DNA of 7,142 nt from contig CALZEZ010000070.1 in the NCBI GenBank assembly GCA_945643825.1, positions 1-7,142 of the forward strand, given 5' to 3'. This document shows positions 6,846-7,142 of this stretch, one piece after another; position 1 is the first letter of the stretch; each line of letters opens with the position of its first letter. The notes under the pieces were generated by a model. That model saw only the letters and a list, made by a program, of their open reading frames with translations, was not told where the DNA came from and did no database searches. The position numbers and the translations under genes are program-made. The stretch is from an uncultured Lachnospiraceae bacterium. GTDB taxonomy: Bacteria > Bacillota > Clostridia > Lachnospirales > Lachnospiraceae.

Positions 6846-6992
6846 ATGTCTAATTTAAATCAGAACAACGAGAAACAGAACCAGAACAATCAGAACAATA
6901 ATCAGAAAAACAATCAGAACAATCAGAACAATCAGAACAAGGCTAACAACTGCGACAACAACAAGCAGAAGGATAACAACAGAGAGTTCTAG
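6846..6992 (+). CDS. 48-residue Asn/Gln-rich low-complexity protein, probably forespore-expressed
   Basis: This small gene has an excellent ribosome binding site (AGGAGG, 6832-6837, eight bases before ATG) and a sigma-G promoter upstream. By count the 48 residues contain 23 Asn and 9 Gln, so two thirds of the protein is Asn or Gln. The rest is mostly Lys, Glu and Asp, with one Cys (Cys36) and a C-terminal NNREF. The middle is a repeat of Gln-Asn-Asn. It must be disordered or prion-like, and soluble. No known domain is recognised. Forespore control plus Asn/Gln richness recalls gamma-type small acid-soluble spore proteins (B. subtilis SspE), which store amino acids for outgrowth. The sequence is not homologous by eye, however, and lacks the TEFASE-type protease (GPR) cleavage site. 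A role in spores is inferred; the molecular function is unknown. Confidence 0.78.
   Translation: MSNLNQNNEKQNQNNQNNNQKNNQNNQNNQNKANNCDNNKQKDNNREF
6882..6941 (+). repeat. Degenerate 9-base tandem repeat (CAGAACAAT) coding Gln-Asn-Asn
   Basis: Exact CAGAACAAT units stand at 6882, 6891, 6915 and 6924. An interrupted unit is at 6903 and a variant ending CAGAACAAG at 6933. Further variants (CAGAACAAC at 6861) lie upstream. The unit is a multiple of three, so gain or loss of copies would keep the frame. Confidence 0.85.
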
Positions 6993-7001
6993 TGGTTCTA
7001 A

Positions 7002-7033
7002 AGGAGGGAGGTGTCAGATGACATCTCCCTCTT
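7002..7033 (+). terminator. Strong hairpin after the Asn/Gln-rich gene, possible terminator or attenuator
   Basis: Arms 7002-7016 (aggagggaggtgtca) and 7019-7033 (tgacatctccctctt) pair over 15 positions, two of them G-U; the tip would open to a loop of about six bases. It lies 9 bases after the stop at 6992. The following bases (gcattgtag) are not a good U-tract, so a plain intrinsic terminator is only one possibility. The left arm contains an AGGAGG sequence that would be hidden in the helix. Confidence 0.55.
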
Positions 7034-7060
7034 GCATTGTAGAGGGATACCAAGTAAAAT
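7032..7060 (+). promoter_or_regulatory. Possible weak promoter for the rRNA methyltransferase
   Basis: TTGCAT (7032-7037), a 17-base spacer and TAAAAT (7055-7060). The -10 matches five of six consensus positions and the -35 only three. The predicted transcription start falls at about 7067, on the ATG itself, so use of this promoter would give an almost leaderless message. This is a weak call. Confidence 0.3.
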
Positions 7061-7066
7061 ACATCT

Positions 7067-7142
7067 ATGAGAAAAATGGAATTAATTGCGCCCTGCCATT
7101 TTGGTTTGGAGGCGGTACTGAAAAAAGAAATATATGATCTGG
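7067..7142 (+). CDS. THUMP-type class I rRNA (guanine-N2) methyltransferase, N-terminal fragment
   Basis: Only 25 codons are inside the window. Residues 5-21, ELIAPCHFGLEAVLKKE, match the start of the RlmL N-terminal-like / YpsC family (typically M-x-L-I-A-x-C-x-F-G-L-E-x-x-L-x-x-E). These enzymes carry a ferredoxin-like N-domain, a THUMP domain and a Rossmann methyltransferase domain, and modify 23S rRNA using S-adenosylmethionine. An in-frame TAA at 7055-7057 limits the start to ATG 7067 or ATG 7076. Neither has a well-spaced ribosome binding site (the nearest purine run, AGAGGGA at 7041-7047, is about 20 bases from ATG 7067). The gene continues beyond the right edge. Confidence 0.8.
   Translation, partial: MRKMELIAPCHFGLEAVLKKEIYDL

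Noticed and set aside
7018..7137. A 39-codon open frame with an AGGAGG-like sequence upstream
   Set aside because: Its start and ribosome binding site lie inside the strong hairpin, its product resembles nothing known, and it overlaps the recognisable RlmL-like frame, which is the convincing coding frame from 7067 on.
1..7142. Insertion sequences, CRISPR arrays, tRNA or rRNA genes
   Set aside because: No transposase-like frame, spaced identical repeats, cloverleaf or rRNA-like stretch was found. The only tandem repeats are the in-frame QNN units at 6882-6941.

Overview
The window reads as chromosomal DNA of a spore-forming Firmicute, most likely a clostridium of the Lachnospiraceae type. The signs are strong AGGAGG-type ribosome binding sites, sigma-A promoters, a DUF6171 Cys-rich protein, a HAAS/DUF1700 protein and a near-perfect forespore (sigma-G) promoter. 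The lineage is inferred from gene content; no rRNA or marker search was possible.

Layout. (1) Positions 2-2853, plus strand: the 3' part of a MATE efflux pump, then a 481-residue protein joining a complete RelQ-type small alarmone synthetase to an SGNH/GDSL hydrolase, then a small Cys-rich DUF6171 protein. Spacing is tight or overlapping, so this looks like one operon. It ends in a hairpin at 2833-2858 that also serves the convergent glyA. (2) Positions 2874-4202, minus strand: glyA (serine hydroxymethyltransferase) with a very good sigma-A promoter. (3) Positions 4221-6768, plus strand: a four-gene run of a DAGK-type lipid kinase, a PAP2-type membrane phosphatase or phosphotransferase, an unrecognised soluble protein, and a HAAS/DUF1700 membrane protein. 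Its promoter is divergent from that of glyA. (4) Positions 6782-6992, plus strand: a 48-codon gene for an Asn/Gln-rich low-complexity protein, preceded by a textbook sigma-G promoter. (5) Positions 7002-7142: a strong hairpin with a competing alternative helix, then the first 25 codons of an RlmL/YpsC-type THUMP rRNA methyltransferase that runs off the window.

The two best leads are the alarmone-synthetase/SGNH-hydrolase fusion (1155-2600) and the tiny Asn/Gln-repeat protein under apparent forespore control (6782-6992). The second could be a new kind of small spore protein.
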